Below, one piece after another: positions 25,575 to 35,358 of a DNA stretch of 64,000 nucleotides; positions within the stretch are counted from its first letter, which is position 1; every line of letters begins with the position of its first letter. The stretch is taken from contig NZ_CAJLKP010000006.1 in assembly GCF_905207245.1 (NCBI RefSeq), positions 62,001-126,000 on the forward strand, written 5' to 3'. Below the pieces are notes generated by a model that had not been told where the DNA came from, made no database searches, and saw only the letters and a program-made list of their open reading frames with translations. Position numbers and translations under genes: made by a program. Source of the DNA: an uncultured Bacteroides sp. (GTDB lineage Bacteria > Bacteroidota > Bacteroidia > Bacteroidales > Bacteroidaceae).

Positions 25575-28500
25575 TCAGAATTTAATGTTTACACCAAAGT
25601 TCACAGTCTTCATAATCGGATAGCGGTTGGAACCGTTACTTTCCGGGTCACACAGATCATCCAGATGATCCCAAGTGATGAGGTTGTTACCGTTTACGTA
25701 GAGGCGGCAGTCACTCATGCCTACTTTTTCTACCCATTTGGCAGGCAATGTATAGCTCAACTCAATGTTCTTCAGACGCATGAAAGCACCGTTCTTCAGG
25801 AAGAAGGAGTTCTGGCGCTGGTTGTGGTCACCGTAACTATCGTAGTGCAGCAATGGATATTTGGCACTTGCCAAATTCTCGGATTCCGATTTAGTAGGAT
25901 TCCAACGATCCAGATGGTGTTCTTTCACTTTACCGCCACTGACGAAGGCATACATAGCTTCTGCATCATAATAACGGCTTACGTGATCGACGCCTTGGAA
26001 CATTACGCTGAAACCGATACCTTTGTAATTGCATCCCAAGGTGAGTGCATATGTGTTTTCGGGCACATCGCTATAGCCGATGAATGTTTCGTCTCGTTCG
26101 TCAATAAAACCATCATTATTCATATCGCGATATTTCAAATCGCCTACCTGTACATTACCAAAGGTCGATGTCGGGAAATTAGGATCAGCCACGTCGGCGG
26201 CAGTTACGAAGCCGTCGCATACCAGTCCGTAGTACTGACCGATAGGATGACCTTCGCGCTTGCGATAGTCTGTTTTCAGTGCGGGCTCGTCCATGTTCTT
26301 AATTTCATTCTTGGCATGAGAGAATGTCAGGCCGACGTTGTATGAAAAGTCTTCGCCGATACGGTTGTTGTGCTTTAACTCAATCTCGAAACCGCTGTTT
26401 ACGGTTTCACCCAAGTTACCGGCAGCCATTGTTACGCCTACCCATTCCGGGCGCGTCAGATAGTTGGTCAGGATATCGTTACGCTTTTCATAGAAAAGGT
26501 CGATGTTACCGTTCAGCAATCCGTTCCACAATCCGAACTCCAAACCGATATTGTACTTGTGGGCACGCTCCCAAGTAACGGCATAGTTAGGATATTGAGT
26601 TTCGTAGATGCCGGACTTACCACTGGTGCCGAAAATATAGTCATTGCTGATCTGGCTCCATTTCTCTTCATAGAGGAAGCGTTGTGCCACTCCGCCTACG
26701 GTATATACATCGTTACCTACCTGACCGTAAGAAGCACGCAACTTCAGATTGTTTAGCCACTCCTTAGTACTCTCCATGAAAGATTCATTACTGATGCGCC
26801 AACCTAAAGAGAAAGCGGGGAAGAAACCGAAACGTTTGCCTTTCATGAAGTTTTCCGAACCGTTGTAACCGAAGTTAACCTCTGCCAGATAACGATCGTC
26901 GTAGCCATAAGTGGCACGACCTACAAGACCTTGATAACGCTTGGCAAGATCAGCTCTGTAGCGATAGTCATTTTGATTGTAGAGCACCATAGCTGTTACA
27001 TCATGTCTGCCGAACTTGCGAGCATAGTTGATTTGCGCTTCCATGTAAAGCTTATAGATTGTGTAAGAATCTTTGCTACCTGCTAATTCGCCATCAGCAT
27101 CGAAGCGGTTGTAAGCATCGATATTTCCGAAATCATCGCGGTTGTTCAGCTCGTAAGTGGCGAAAGTGGCCTGGTAAAGGGTTTTGTCGTAGGAGTTATA
27201 GTCGAATGAAGCCATACCCTTTACGCTTAATCCTTCAGTCAGCCAGTCCATCTTGTAATCAAGGATGAAGTTGGTTTCATTGATGGTATTCGTAGCTTTA
27301 TAATATCCGCCTTTGGCCAGGGATGCTACGATGTTTTTCTGATACTGTGAGCTACCGCCATAGATGGTTTCCTGTCTTTCACCGTTTTGTACTACTGTAG
27401 ATACGGGGAAAAGCCATCCGGGGGTGTGGTTCATTTCATAGAATATCTGGCTATAATCAGATCTTTCAGTCGTATTGGAACCTTTACGTTCTTCAAAACG
27501 AGTACCGAAGTTGACAGAGAAAGTCAGATCTTTCGTCAGGAACAAGTCCATATTAGCGCGGAATGCATAACGACGGAAGCTTGGGCTTGAAGAATTGCCA
27601 TATTTGTCATTACTCAAATTCTTAATCAACCCTTTTTGGTCGTATAGTTCACCGGAAGCATAATAGCGCATACGCTTTGTACCGCCACGTACACTGACGT
27701 TATAACGTTGTGCGGGAGAAGAACTCTTCAATACCTCATCATACCAGTCTACATTGGGATATAGCATTGCCTCTAAGCCGCTCAATTCGCCGGTAACCGA
27801 TCTGCGATACATTTCCAGGTCGTTGGCAGAGAATTGTGAAGGAAGTCCGTCGTTGGCGAGGGCTTCTTCCAGCAGGCTGACAGACTGGTAAGAGTTCAGG
27901 TAAGTATCCGTACGCGTTGGGCTTTGTATCTGCCAGTTGGCGGTCAGGCTTACTTCAGGTTTCTGTTCTCTACCACGTTTGGTCGTAATCAACATAACGC
28001 CGTTTGCGCCACGTACACCATAAACGGCTGTTGCCGAAGCATCTTTCAATACTGAAATAGTTTCAATATCGTCCGGGGCTATCTGTGAGAATTCACGTTC
28101 CACGCCATCTACCAATACAAGCGGTTGGGCATCACCGGCAAATGTAGCACGACCACGGATATAGATTTGTGTATCATCCGAACCGGGAGCGCCGGAAGTC
28201 TGTGATGTGATGACACCTGATATTTTACCGGCAATGGCTTGGGATACGTTGGCGGCAGGAGATTGGAGCAACTCCTTGGAAGATACTTGCGAGATAGCTC
28301 CCACAACACTTTCCTTTTTCTGTGCGCCATATCCTACTACCACAACTTCTTCCAGCATCTCTGAGTCTTCTTTCAATGTCACGACAAAAGAAGTCTTGCC
28401 TGCCGTGTTGATTTCTTGCGTCTGATAACCGACGAAAGAGATTTGCAATACGGCTTTGTCGCCTACTGTTAATTTGAAGTTTCCGTCAAAATCTGTTATA

Positions 28501-28688
28501 GTACCATTGGTAGTACCTTTTTCAACTACGCTGGCACCTATGACAGTTTCTCCGGTGACGTCTTTTATGACACCTGTAACTTGCTTTGACTGGGCGAACA
28601 GCATTTGTCCTGCCAGTAGGAAGACGAATGCCAGCAGCATACTCGCCAAGCGTGGGGCTGTTGATATTGTGATTGTTTTATTGTCCAT
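25575..28688 (-). CDS. SusC/RagA-family TonB-dependent transporter (first pair)
   Basis: The protein is 1037 residues from the ATG at 28688. A longer frame to 28745 would overlap the upstream gene and has no signal sequence at its front. The signal peptide ends at LLAGQMLFAQ. A carboxypeptidase-regulatory-like domain (VTGVIKDVTGETVIGASVV) is followed by VVVGYGAQKKESVVG, the plug with IYIRGRATF and VLKDASATAVYGVRGANG, and a barrel ending MKTVNFGVNIKF. It is the second gene of the arabinan uptake operon, 26 bp after the binding lipoprotein. Confidence 0.95.
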   Translation of the reverse strand: MDNKTITISTAPRLASMLLAFVFLLAGQMLFAQSKQVTGVIKDVTGETVIGASVVEKGTTNGTITDFDGNFKLTVGDKAVLQISFVGYQTQEINTAGKTSFVVTLKEDSEMLEEVVVVGYGAQKKESVVGAISQVSSKELLQSPAANVSQAIAGKISGVITSQTSGAPGSDDTQIYIRGRATFAGDAQPLVLVDGVEREFSQIAPDDIETISVLKDASATAVYGVRGANGVMLITTKRGREQKPEVSLTANWQIQSPTRTDTYLNSYQSVSLLEEALANDGLPSQFSANDLEMYRRSVTGELSGLEAMLYPNVDWYDEVLKSSSPAQRYNVSVRGGTKRMRYYASGELYDQKGLIKNLSNDKYGNSSSPSFRRYAFRANMDLFLTKDLTFSVNFGTRFEERKGSNTTERSDYSQIFYEMNHTPGWLFPVSTVVQNGERQETIYGGSSQYQKNIVASLAKGGYYKATNTINETNFILDYKMDWLTEGLSVKGMASFDYNSYDKTLYQATFATYELNNRDDFGNIDAYNRFDADGELAGSKDSYTIYKLYMEAQINYARKFGRHDVTAMVLYNQNDYRYRADLAKRYQGLVGRATYGYDDRYLAEVNFGYNGSENFMKGKRFGFFPAFSLGWRISNESFMESTKEWLNNLKLRASYGQVGNDVYTVGGVAQRFLYEEKWSQISNDYIFGTSGKSGIYETQYPNYAVTWERAHKYNIGLEFGLWNGLLNGNIDLFYEKRNDILTNYLTRPEWVGVTMAAGNLGETVNSGFEIELKHNNRIGEDFSYNVGLTFSHAKNEIKNMDEPALKTDYRKREGHPIGQYYGLVCDGFVTAADVADPNFPTSTFGNVQVGDLKYRDMNNDGFIDERDETFIGYSDVPENTYALTLGCNYKGIGFSVMFQGVDHVSRYYDAEAMYAFVSGGKVKEHHLDRWNPTKSESENLASAKYPLLHYDSYGDHNQRQNSFFLKNGAFMRLKNIELSYTLPAKWVEKVGMSDCRLYVNGNNLITWDHLDDLCDPESNGSNRYPIMKTVNFGVNIKF

Positions 28689-28714
28689 AATATATTCTTG
28701 TTTATATGAGGTTA

Positions 28715-30559
28715 TTACTTGAATAACGGAGTGTACAGATAGCAATTTGAATTATCCATCTTGAGATGAGCTCCATCCACGATAAGGAATGCCCGTACTG
28801 TCTGGTTTCCATCACCGCAGTCTGTCACAAAAGCTTCTTTATATATATTGCCATTTTTGCTGGTAGCTACCGCAGTGGTGGTTACCGTAGCACCGTTACG
28901 CTGGATGTCGATGGCTACTGTGGCTCCTTCCATGTCCGTACGGAAAGCATCCCAGTCACCGTAACCCTCGCTGGTCCATGTACCCGAGGCATAACTGTCA
29001 CCCCATCCGTAAAGATCGGAGAACCGCATCCTCGATTCGGCATAACCATTGCCATTCCGCTCGGCATCGGTACAGAGGCAGAGATTCCAGTTGTTCCAGT
29101 TGCCGGTACCATTGGTATGGTTCTCGAATTCGAGATGCAGATTCTGTCCGACGGGGATCTGGAAATAGTCTGAGAATTCCGTCCACCAGGCAGACGAACA
29201 GTCTTCGGCACCAATAGTAGTCTTTGTCAGTGGCACTGTGGTCAACGCTGCGGTTTCTTCAGTGTCGAATACTATGTGTGAGCCGTCCATTATAAAGAAG
29301 CCGCGGACTACTTGTGTACCGTCACCGCAAGTGGTGGTGAAAGTTTCTTTGTATACGTTGCCGTTGATGGCTTTGGCTACTGCCTCTACAGTTGCCGTTG
29401 CTCCGTTGCGTTGGACAGTTACAGTCACTTCTGCACCTTGCATGTCAGCACGGAATGCATCCCAGTCACCGTAGCCCTCATTAGTCCATGTACCTGAGGC
29501 ATAACTGTCACCCCATCCGTAAAGGTCGGAGCGGATAACAAAGTATTCGGCATAACCATTGCCATCCCGCTCGGCATCGGTACAGAGACAGAAGCACCAG
29601 TTGTTCCAGTTGCCAGCACCGCTGGTGTAGTTGGTGAATTTGAATTTCATGTTGCCGTCGGCGGGCATCCTGAAATAATTGGAGAATACTGTCCACCAAG
29701 CTGCTGAATTATCTTCTGCACCTACAGTGATGATGGGGTCGCCCACAAGATATTCGAATGCTCCCTCTCCTATGTTCGGCATTTGGCATTGGCTGTCGGT
29801 AATTTGATTGCGGTAAATTGCGATATCATCTATCCACATTTCTTGAGTGGGAGTATCTGAACCATAACCTATATATATATAAGGTGTACTGGCCATGAAC
29901 TGTACAATCTTTCCGAAGTCAAAGTTTGATTTCTCTACAGTTTTATCGATACGTTGTTTGCCATCCACATAGATGCTATAACCGTCATTGCGGATAGTAA
30001 TGGCCATGTAGTGCCATTCTCCGGCAGGTAGCAGCAATGGATTTTTGGATACTTTGTTCGTTTCGGGGTTGTTGACCTCGTATTCACCATCCACACCTTC
30101 ATACTTCAGCCAGCCGTTGGAGGTGAGAAACATGCGCTGTGTGCCGTTGCTGTTTTGGAAAGAAAAGAGGGCACCAACCAAGTCCGGTTCCAATTCTTCC
30201 TTCGTTTCTTCATCGATGCGGAGTTCCTGCTTCACCCAGAATGTCAGTGACACGCCATTCTGTACTTCCACTTTATTCAGCGGATTGAACATGCGGGCAT
30301 AACCATTAGGTAGGTGAAGTACTTTGCCATGTACATCGTCGGCTTCAATCTCAGCTATGTCTCCGCCTTCGTAGGCATAATAGTTGAGACTTTGAGGATC
30401 AAAATCTTTATCCTCAAAAGTAATCTTCGCGACTTGCTCTAATTTGGGAGTTTTCTGATTTCCTGCCGGAGGATCCATTTGCCCCCAATCCTCGCAGGCC
30501 CAAAATGAAAGGACTGTAAATGCCGTCAGCATGAGTGTCGGCCACTTTCTTGTCTTCAT
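28715..30559 (-). CDS. Surface glycan-binding lipoprotein: LamG-like domain plus two tandem CBM-like repeats
   Basis: The 614-residue protein has a lipoprotein signal (FTVLSFWAC). A concanavalin/LamG-like domain spans about residues 45-265 (SLTFWVKQEL, WHYMAITIRNDGYSIYVDG, MWIDDIAIYRN). Two copies of a domain of about 160 residues follow, at a period of 170 residues (510 bp), each with CLCTDAER, DLYGWGDSYASGTW and GYGDWDAFR. The copies are very similar at the DNA level too, which suggests recent duplication or gene conversion. It is the first gene of the SusCD operon, the position of surface glycan-binding proteins. Arabinan binding is inferred from context; I do not recognise the repeat as a numbered CBM family. 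Confidence 0.85.
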   Translation of the reverse strand: MKTRKWPTLMLTAFTVLSFWACEDWGQMDPPAGNQKTPKLEQVAKITFEDKDFDPQSLNYYAYEGGDIAEIEADDVHGKVLHLPNGYARMFNPLNKVEVQNGVSLTFWVKQELRIDEETKEELEPDLVGALFSFQNSNGTQRMFLTSNGWLKYEGVDGEYEVNNPETNKVSKNPLLLPAGEWHYMAITIRNDGYSIYVDGKQRIDKTVEKSNFDFGKIVQFMASTPYIYIGYGSDTPTQEMWIDDIAIYRNQITDSQCQMPNIGEGAFEYLVGDPIITVGAEDNSAAWWTVFSNYFRMPADGNMKFKFTNYTSGAGNWNNWCFCLCTDAERDGNGYAEYFVIRSDLYGWGDSYASGTWTNEGYGDWDAFRADMQGAEVTVTVQRNGATATVEAVAKAINGNVYKETFTTTCGDGTQVVRGFFIMDGSHIVFDTEETAALTTVPLTKTTIGAEDCSSAWWTEFSDYFQIPVGQNLHLEFENHTNGTGNWNNWNLCLCTDAERNGNGYAESRMRFSDLYGWGDSYASGTWTSEGYGDWDAFRTDMEGATVAIDIQRNGATVTTTAVATSKNGNIYKEAFVTDCGDGNQTVRAFLIVDGAHLKMDNSNCYLYTPLFK

Positions 30560-30623
30560 AATACAGATATTATTGGTTTAACAATTAGTTATTCTACTTT
30601 ACTTGTGATGTAGAGTAGTGATG

Positions 30624-30682
30624 CAAAAGTACACTCATACATGCTTTTAGAGGTGGACAAACGAATATTAGAGGTGGACAAA
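30624..30682 (-). promoter_or_regulatory. HTCS-type direct-repeat operator and promoter of the SusCD operon
   Basis: TTAGAGGTGGACAAA occurs at 30647-30661 and again at 30668-30682, exactly 21 bp apart. On the minus strand this reads TTGTCCACCT twice. Nineteen bases after the nearer core comes TACTTTTG (30624-30631), a perfect TAnnTTTG box, about 65 bp upstream of the first start codon. The same arrangement occurs before the GH43 gene at 35359. The regulator is presumably the HTCS encoded between them. Confidence 0.82.
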
Positions 30683-30793
30683 TGAGTATATAAGTGTAGA
30701 AATTACAATTATTATAGTGATTGACTTATATGAGTTCTTTTAAGATGCTTGTACAGCTTCGTCAGCTTACTACCTTTGTTTTTTATGATGCCT

Positions 30794-30879
30794 ACCAAGA
30801 TTGTACGAGTTGTACAACTCGTGCAGCTCCAGTCGTACAACTCAGGCTGCGCCAGTTGTACAACTCGTACAATCTTGGT
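30794..30879. repeat. Long hairpin with 26-bp perfect arms
   Basis: Arms 30794-30819 and 30854-30879 are exact reverse complements. Each contains the shorter palindrome GAGTTGTACAACTC (in full or part), and the 34-base loop holds another GTACAACTC and a GCAGC/GCTGC pairing. It lies 46 bp beyond the HTCS stop codon. It may end HTCS transcription, although no clear U-run follows, or be a dispersed repeat. Confidence 0.85.
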
Positions 30880-30925
30880 GAGGACCTAAAAAAAGAAGAG
30901 TAGTAAGGTTACAGTAACGCAGTCC

Positions 30926-33900
30926 CTATTCCTCGTTATTCATCAGTTCACTGGGTGTCATATTGAATTGCTTGCTGAAACAACGGGCAAAGTATTTGGG
31001 ATCATTAAAGCCTACTTCATATGCTATTTCAGCAATATTCATCTGTTTGGTTTCCCGGTTTTTGAGGAGTAGTTCCCGGGCAGTGTTTAATCTGTAGTTA
31101 CGTATGAATTGTCCCGCTGATTGCCCGATGAGGCTTTGAAGCTTTTTATTCAGCAGGCTTTTGCTGACTCCGACGGCCTCACTGAAATCACTCACTTCAA
31201 AGTAAGGGTTTTTATAGTGTTCTTTTATAGCTTCCATCACTTGGTTGATGAATTTCTTGTCACCGGATTCCTCCTCTATATTCAGTGCTTCCACGTCCAT
31301 GTCCGTCTTGAACTTTCGTTGGTAGCGTCTGCGATTATCCAGGATGTTTTCGATACGGGTCAGTAACAGAGCTTCATCGAAAGGTTTTAGCAGATATTCG
31401 TCTACGCCCGTGCGGTAACTTTTCAGCCGGGTTTCCGGCGATGTTTTAGCAGTCAGCATCAGGAAAGGAATATGTGAAATACTAAATGTCTCTTTGACCC
31501 GGCGTGATAGTTCTATACCATCCATTACGGGCATCATCAGGTCGCTGATGATAAAATCTACAGACTGATTGTTTAATACATCAAGGGCTTCTGCACCATT
31601 GGTAGCCTCGAGCACATTATAATAATCACGGAGAATGGAACGAATGTATCCTCTCATGTCTGCATTATCTTCCACTACAAGAATGGTCAGGGTCAGCCGT
31701 TCTTTGGGTAATTCTTTCTTTTCCGTTGTTGCTGCCGGTGGTATATTGTTCTCAACGATAAGTTGGTCGCTTATGTTTTCTTCTTTTGGAAGTGGGAGTA
31801 GGATGCGGAAGGAGCAGCCGATAGTATGGTTATTACGAACGCAGATTTCTCCATCGTGCATCTTCACGATGCGTTTGCAAAGATATAACCCGATTCCTGT
31901 ACCCGTTTGACCGTATACAGGATATTTCGCTTGCTTCTTGGATTGATAGAAACGGTTGAATATTTGTGCGGTGTCTTGCTCCTGAATACCTGTTCCCGTG
32001 TCACTGACGCAGAGATAAAGTGTTTCTTCTTTATCGTCTTTGGCTGGAAGAGTGGCTATATATATGGATATGCTTCCGCCATCCGGTGTGAATTTGATGG
32101 CGTTGCTTAGCAGATTGGTAATAACCTTGTGCATTGCTTCTTCATCAAAGAAGATTTCGGAACTTTTCATGTGGAAATAGTGTTTTATTGAAATATTCCG
32201 TTCTCCGGCAAATACTTCAAAAGGAGTAAGCAATGAATGTATAAAACTCACAAAGTCACCTTTTGTCGTAACGATATTAAGCTTACCGGATTCTACTTTC
32301 CGGAAATCCATCAGTTGGTTGACAAGAGATAGCAGATATTTGGAGTTACGTTCCACGAAGTTTAACTGTTCTATTACCTGCGGGTTATAACTTAGTTTTA
32401 GTGCACGCTCGATAGGACCGATAATTAAAGTTATCGGTGTCCGGAATTCATGCGTTATGTTAGTGAAGAAAGCTATCTTGTCTAATGTCAGTTCTTGTAC
32501 TTTGCGTGCCATACGGCTCAATTGTGCTTTTTGCCGGGTGATTTTCTCATTTTGCAGTGTCAGCATCCTGTTCTGTCGGGAGAGTTCTTCGGTCTGGTTT
32601 TCTAATAATAGTTTTTGCTGTTCCAGTTGGTAGGTGCGTTCTTCCACGGTGCGGTGTAAGAATTCCCGCTGGCGTTTGAAGTTTCGTATGCGCCATTGGT
32701 AAGTTTGCCAAGTGGCAAGTAGTGCCAAAACCACAAGAAGCAATATGAACCAAGTTGTTTTATAAAAATAGGGTAGGATGGTGACCTTTAGCTCTGCCAT
32801 GTTCTCTGTCCCGTCTCCTCCATCAGGTGTATATTTCACTTGCAGGGTATAGTTACCCGGACGCAGGTTGGTATAACTTGCAAACCGTCTGTTTCCGGGG
32901 GCTTGTACCCATTTGTCTTCAAAACCAAGTAGGCGGTAGCTATAAGTGGCTGTATTATCCGGTTCAAAATTCAAGGCGGAGAATTCCAACGAGAAGGACT
33001 TCTCTTTTTCATGGAGTTTTATTTCCTGAGTTACGGCAATGTCTTTGGGCAGATATTTATTGCCGGGCAAGATGTTCTCATTTCCGATTCTCAACCGCGT
33101 GAAGCGTATGTTGGCAGGTTGAACAGTAACAACAGGCAGATTGCTATCGATGGCTGTCAGTCCTGCTACGCTGCCGAAATAGAGTGTACCATCGGAAGAA
33201 CGGTATGAGGCATTCCAATAGAATTGTGCATCCGGAAAACCATCTTGTTTGGTGTAATTGGTGAAGCGGTTCTCGTTTGGGTGGAAGCAGGAAAGTCCGT
33301 TATTAGTTCCTATCCAGATACTTCCATTGACATCTTCTTCCAGACTTCGTACATTGTTGTTGATTAAGCCTTGACCTGTATTATAAGATATGAATTTTTC
33401 TTTGTCTTGCTTATCAATTATCCGTTTATATATGCCATATCCATTACTGCCCAACCATAATGTACCATCTTTAGCTTCGCAAAAGCAACTGATTTTCTCT
33501 ATCAGTCCCGATTGGGGATTATCGAGCTTATAGTTTAAGTGACGATACTGGAATTCTCCTTCCTTTGACTGGGGAGACCGGGAATTAAGATCTATGATGT
33601 AGACCCCTTCCGTAGAACCTACCCACAGCTTATTTTCTTTGTCGATAATGGCGCCGAGGCAACCACGAACGTTTTCTGCCATACGGTTAGCAAAAGGGGA
33701 AATGAACTTTTGAGTTGCCATATCATAAAAAAAGAGACCTCGATTGGCGCCTACCCACATCCCATTATTGGTAGGATCATAAACGAGTACTGCTATGAAG
33801 AATAATGGAAATCCGGTTTCAGGATGTGTGTATATTACTTGAAGGGGGCGATTCGGTGCTTTAGGGTTCACTATGTTGATTCCACCGCCCCAGGTGCCTA

Positions 33901-35188
33901 CCCATAATCGGCCCTGATTGTCATTGACAAGACTGCTTACTGAGTTATGACTTATCTCACCACGTTCCCATCTGTAATGAATAAACTGTTCACTTCCTTG
34001 TCTTTTCAGATTCAGTCCTCCCTCTACTGTGCCTACCCACAAACTGCCCTCCTTATCTTCATAAATGACATTTACCGGATTGTCGGACAGGCTTGCGGGA
34101 TTTTCTTTATCATGTTGGTAATTGTGTATTACCAAGCGCTTCGGAGTCAGTTTATTAATTCCACCACTTTCAGTACCGAACCAAATGTGCTGCCCGTCTA
34201 CTCTTATACAATTAATAAAGTTACTGTTCAACAGGCTGTTACCGGTTGAACTATGAGTAAAGCGTTCGAAGTTATCGGTAATAGGATTGTAGATGTTAGC
34301 TCCGCGCAAAGTTCCTGCAATCAACTGTTTATTATCAGTAATGGCAAGATTGGTCAGATAATTTTGCGATAAAGAATGAGGGTCACTTTGGATATTTTCG
34401 TAGAGTTTTCTTGTATTGTTGTTTTTGTTATAGCGAAACAGTCCTATGTGTGTAGCTATCCAGACTTCATTTTCTTTGGCTATCATGTCCTTAAAATATA
34501 TGCCAGGCCAAAAAGTTAGTTGCTCTGATATGGAACTTTTTTCTAACTGCCCTTGTGGTGTCGGGGAGATTTTATAGATAGTGCCATTAATGCCGGTCCA
34601 TATCTTACCATCTTCGTCGATATCTTTTAATATAAGGTCAGGTTCAGATAGTTCGGGTAAATCTAATGTGGATAATGTATCGATGTCACCTTCGGCATTG
34701 AAGGATATCCGGTGAAGTGCATTGTCGCATTGCAGCCAGATGCAACCTTGCGAATCGAGAATGACGATATAGGTGGGTTGATTTATAAAGCGGGGCAAAA
34801 GTCCTTTAGGATCATTGGGCACTACAGATTGTAGAGTAGATAAGTCGATAATATCTGTGCCTCCTTCGGATACAATCCAAAGACGGTGGAATCTGTCTTC
34901 ATATACATTGTGGATAAAGTTACTCTTGAGTTTGCAGTGAGGAGTATTGGGGTTGAAATGAATAAATTCATAGCCATCATAGCGTGACAGTCCGCCTCCG
35001 GCAGTGGATATCCATAGGAAACCATAGGTGTCTTTATAAATGTCGTCAATGGAATTATGAGGTAACCCATCGTCCATAGTGATGTAAGAAACATTGTATC
35101 GGTCTGCAAAATGTTCTTGAGCCTGTAACGACATCGACATTATAAAACAGCTATATATAATAAGGTATATAAAGGAGTGACTTTTCAT
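30926..35188 (-). CDS. Hybrid two-component system (HTCS) sensor-regulator of the arabinan locus
   Basis: One 1420-residue chain holds a full signalling pathway. From the ATG at 35188 there is a signal segment ending MSLQAQ, then many Reg_prop propeller repeats (LWISTAGGGLSRYD, LWVGTVEGGLNL) forming the periplasmic sensor, a Y_Y_Y domain, a membrane helix near 809-831 (TWFILLLVVLALLATW), a histidine kinase with His in FFTNITHEFRTP near 912, an ATPase domain (NLLSNAIKF, DTGTGI), a receiver with Asp in FIISDLMMPVMDG near 1215, and an AraC-type helix-turn-helix at the C-terminus. It lies between two divergent operons that share one operator, so it very likely activates both on sensing arabinan oligosaccharide. 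The longer frame to 35302 would overlap that operator. Confidence 0.95.
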   Translation of the reverse strand: MKSHSFIYLIIYSCFIMSMSLQAQEHFADRYNVSYITMDDGLPHNSIDDIYKDTYGFLWISTAGGGLSRYDGYEFIHFNPNTPHCKLKSNFIHNVYEDRFHRLWIVSEGGTDIIDLSTLQSVVPNDPKGLLPRFINQPTYIVILDSQGCIWLQCDNALHRISFNAEGDIDTLSTLDLPELSEPDLILKDIDEDGKIWTGINGTIYKISPTPQGQLEKSSISEQLTFWPGIYFKDMIAKENEVWIATHIGLFRYNKNNNTRKLYENIQSDPHSLSQNYLTNLAITDNKQLIAGTLRGANIYNPITDNFERFTHSSTGNSLLNSNFINCIRVDGQHIWFGTESGGINKLTPKRLVIHNYQHDKENPASLSDNPVNVIYEDKEGSLWVGTVEGGLNLKRQGSEQFIHYRWERGEISHNSVSSLVNDNQGRLWVGTWGGGINIVNPKAPNRPLQVIYTHPETGFPLFFIAVLVYDPTNNGMWVGANRGLFFYDMATQKFISPFANRMAENVRGCLGAIIDKENKLWVGSTEGVYIIDLNSRSPQSKEGEFQYRHLNYKLDNPQSGLIEKISCFCEAKDGTLWLGSNGYGIYKRIIDKQDKEKFISYNTGQGLINNNVRSLEEDVNGSIWIGTNNGLSCFHPNENRFTNYTKQDGFPDAQFYWNASYRSSDGTLYFGSVAGLTAIDSNLPVVTVQPANIRFTRLRIGNENILPGNKYLPKDIAVTQEIKLHEKEKSFSLEFSALNFEPDNTATYSYRLLGFEDKWVQAPGNRRFASYTNLRPGNYTLQVKYTPDGGDGTENMAELKVTILPYFYKTTWFILLLVVLALLATWQTYQWRIRNFKRQREFLHRTVEERTYQLEQQKLLLENQTEELSRQNRMLTLQNEKITRQKAQLSRMARKVQELTLDKIAFFTNITHEFRTPITLIIGPIERALKLSYNPQVIEQLNFVERNSKYLLSLVNQLMDFRKVESGKLNIVTTKGDFVSFIHSLLTPFEVFAGERNISIKHYFHMKSSEIFFDEEAMHKVITNLLSNAIKFTPDGGSISIYIATLPAKDDKEETLYLCVSDTGTGIQEQDTAQIFNRFYQSKKQAKYPVYGQTGTGIGLYLCKRIVKMHDGEICVRNNHTIGCSFRILLPLPKEENISDQLIVENNIPPAATTEKKELPKERLTLTILVVEDNADMRGYIRSILRDYYNVLEATNGAEALDVLNNQSVDFIISDLMMPVMDGIELSRRVKETFSISHIPFLMLTAKTSPETRLKSYRTGVDEYLLKPFDEALLLTRIENILDNRRRYQRKFKTDMDVEALNIEEESGDKKFINQVMEAIKEHYKNPYFEVSDFSEAVGVSKSLLNKKLQSLIGQSAGQFIRNYRLNTARELLLKNRETKQMNIAEIAYEVGFNDPKYFARCFSKQFNMTPSELMNNEE

Positions 35189-35273
35189 ATTGTTTCGTAT
35201 TACTATAGCAAAGTTAGAAGAATATCCGTTATTTCTAAAATACATAATGCGCTTTTTTACCGGAATTGTTTGA

Positions 35274-35331
35274 TTGTCCACCTTAAATGTCCATTTGTCC
35301 ACCTTCTGACATCCGACGGGGCGTATTTTTG
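35274..35331 (+). promoter_or_regulatory. HTCS-type direct-repeat operator and promoter of the GH43-GH51-GH43 operon
   Basis: TTGTCCACCT occurs at 35274-35283 and 35295-35304, 21 bp apart, and TATTTTTG (35324-35331) follows the second copy after 19 bases. The orientation and both spacings are the same as at 30624-30682. The start codon of GH43 is 28 bases beyond the -7 box. Confidence 0.85.
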
Positions 35332-35358
35332 CAACAGAATTTATTATTTGCTGATATT

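Larger units (their letters stand above)
30560..30925. other. Regulatory gap between the binding-lipoprotein gene and the HTCS gene
   Basis: The 366 bases contain the promoter and direct-repeat operator (30624-30682) of the SusCD operon and a very large hairpin (30794-30879) downstream of the HTCS stop. The 61-residue plus-strand frame across the hairpin has no signs of being a gene. Confidence 0.8.

Noticed and set aside
25476..26345. 289-residue plus-strand frame opposite SusC
   Set aside because: It is antisense to conserved SusC sequence and crosses into the SusD signal region; no domain or start signal supports it.
30721..30903. 61-codon plus-strand frame before HTCS
   Set aside because: Its second half is the translated long hairpin; composition is repeat-driven.
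35189..35302. N-terminal extension of the arabinan HTCS
   Set aside because: It would translate through the divergent operator; the signal peptide begins at the ATG at 35188.
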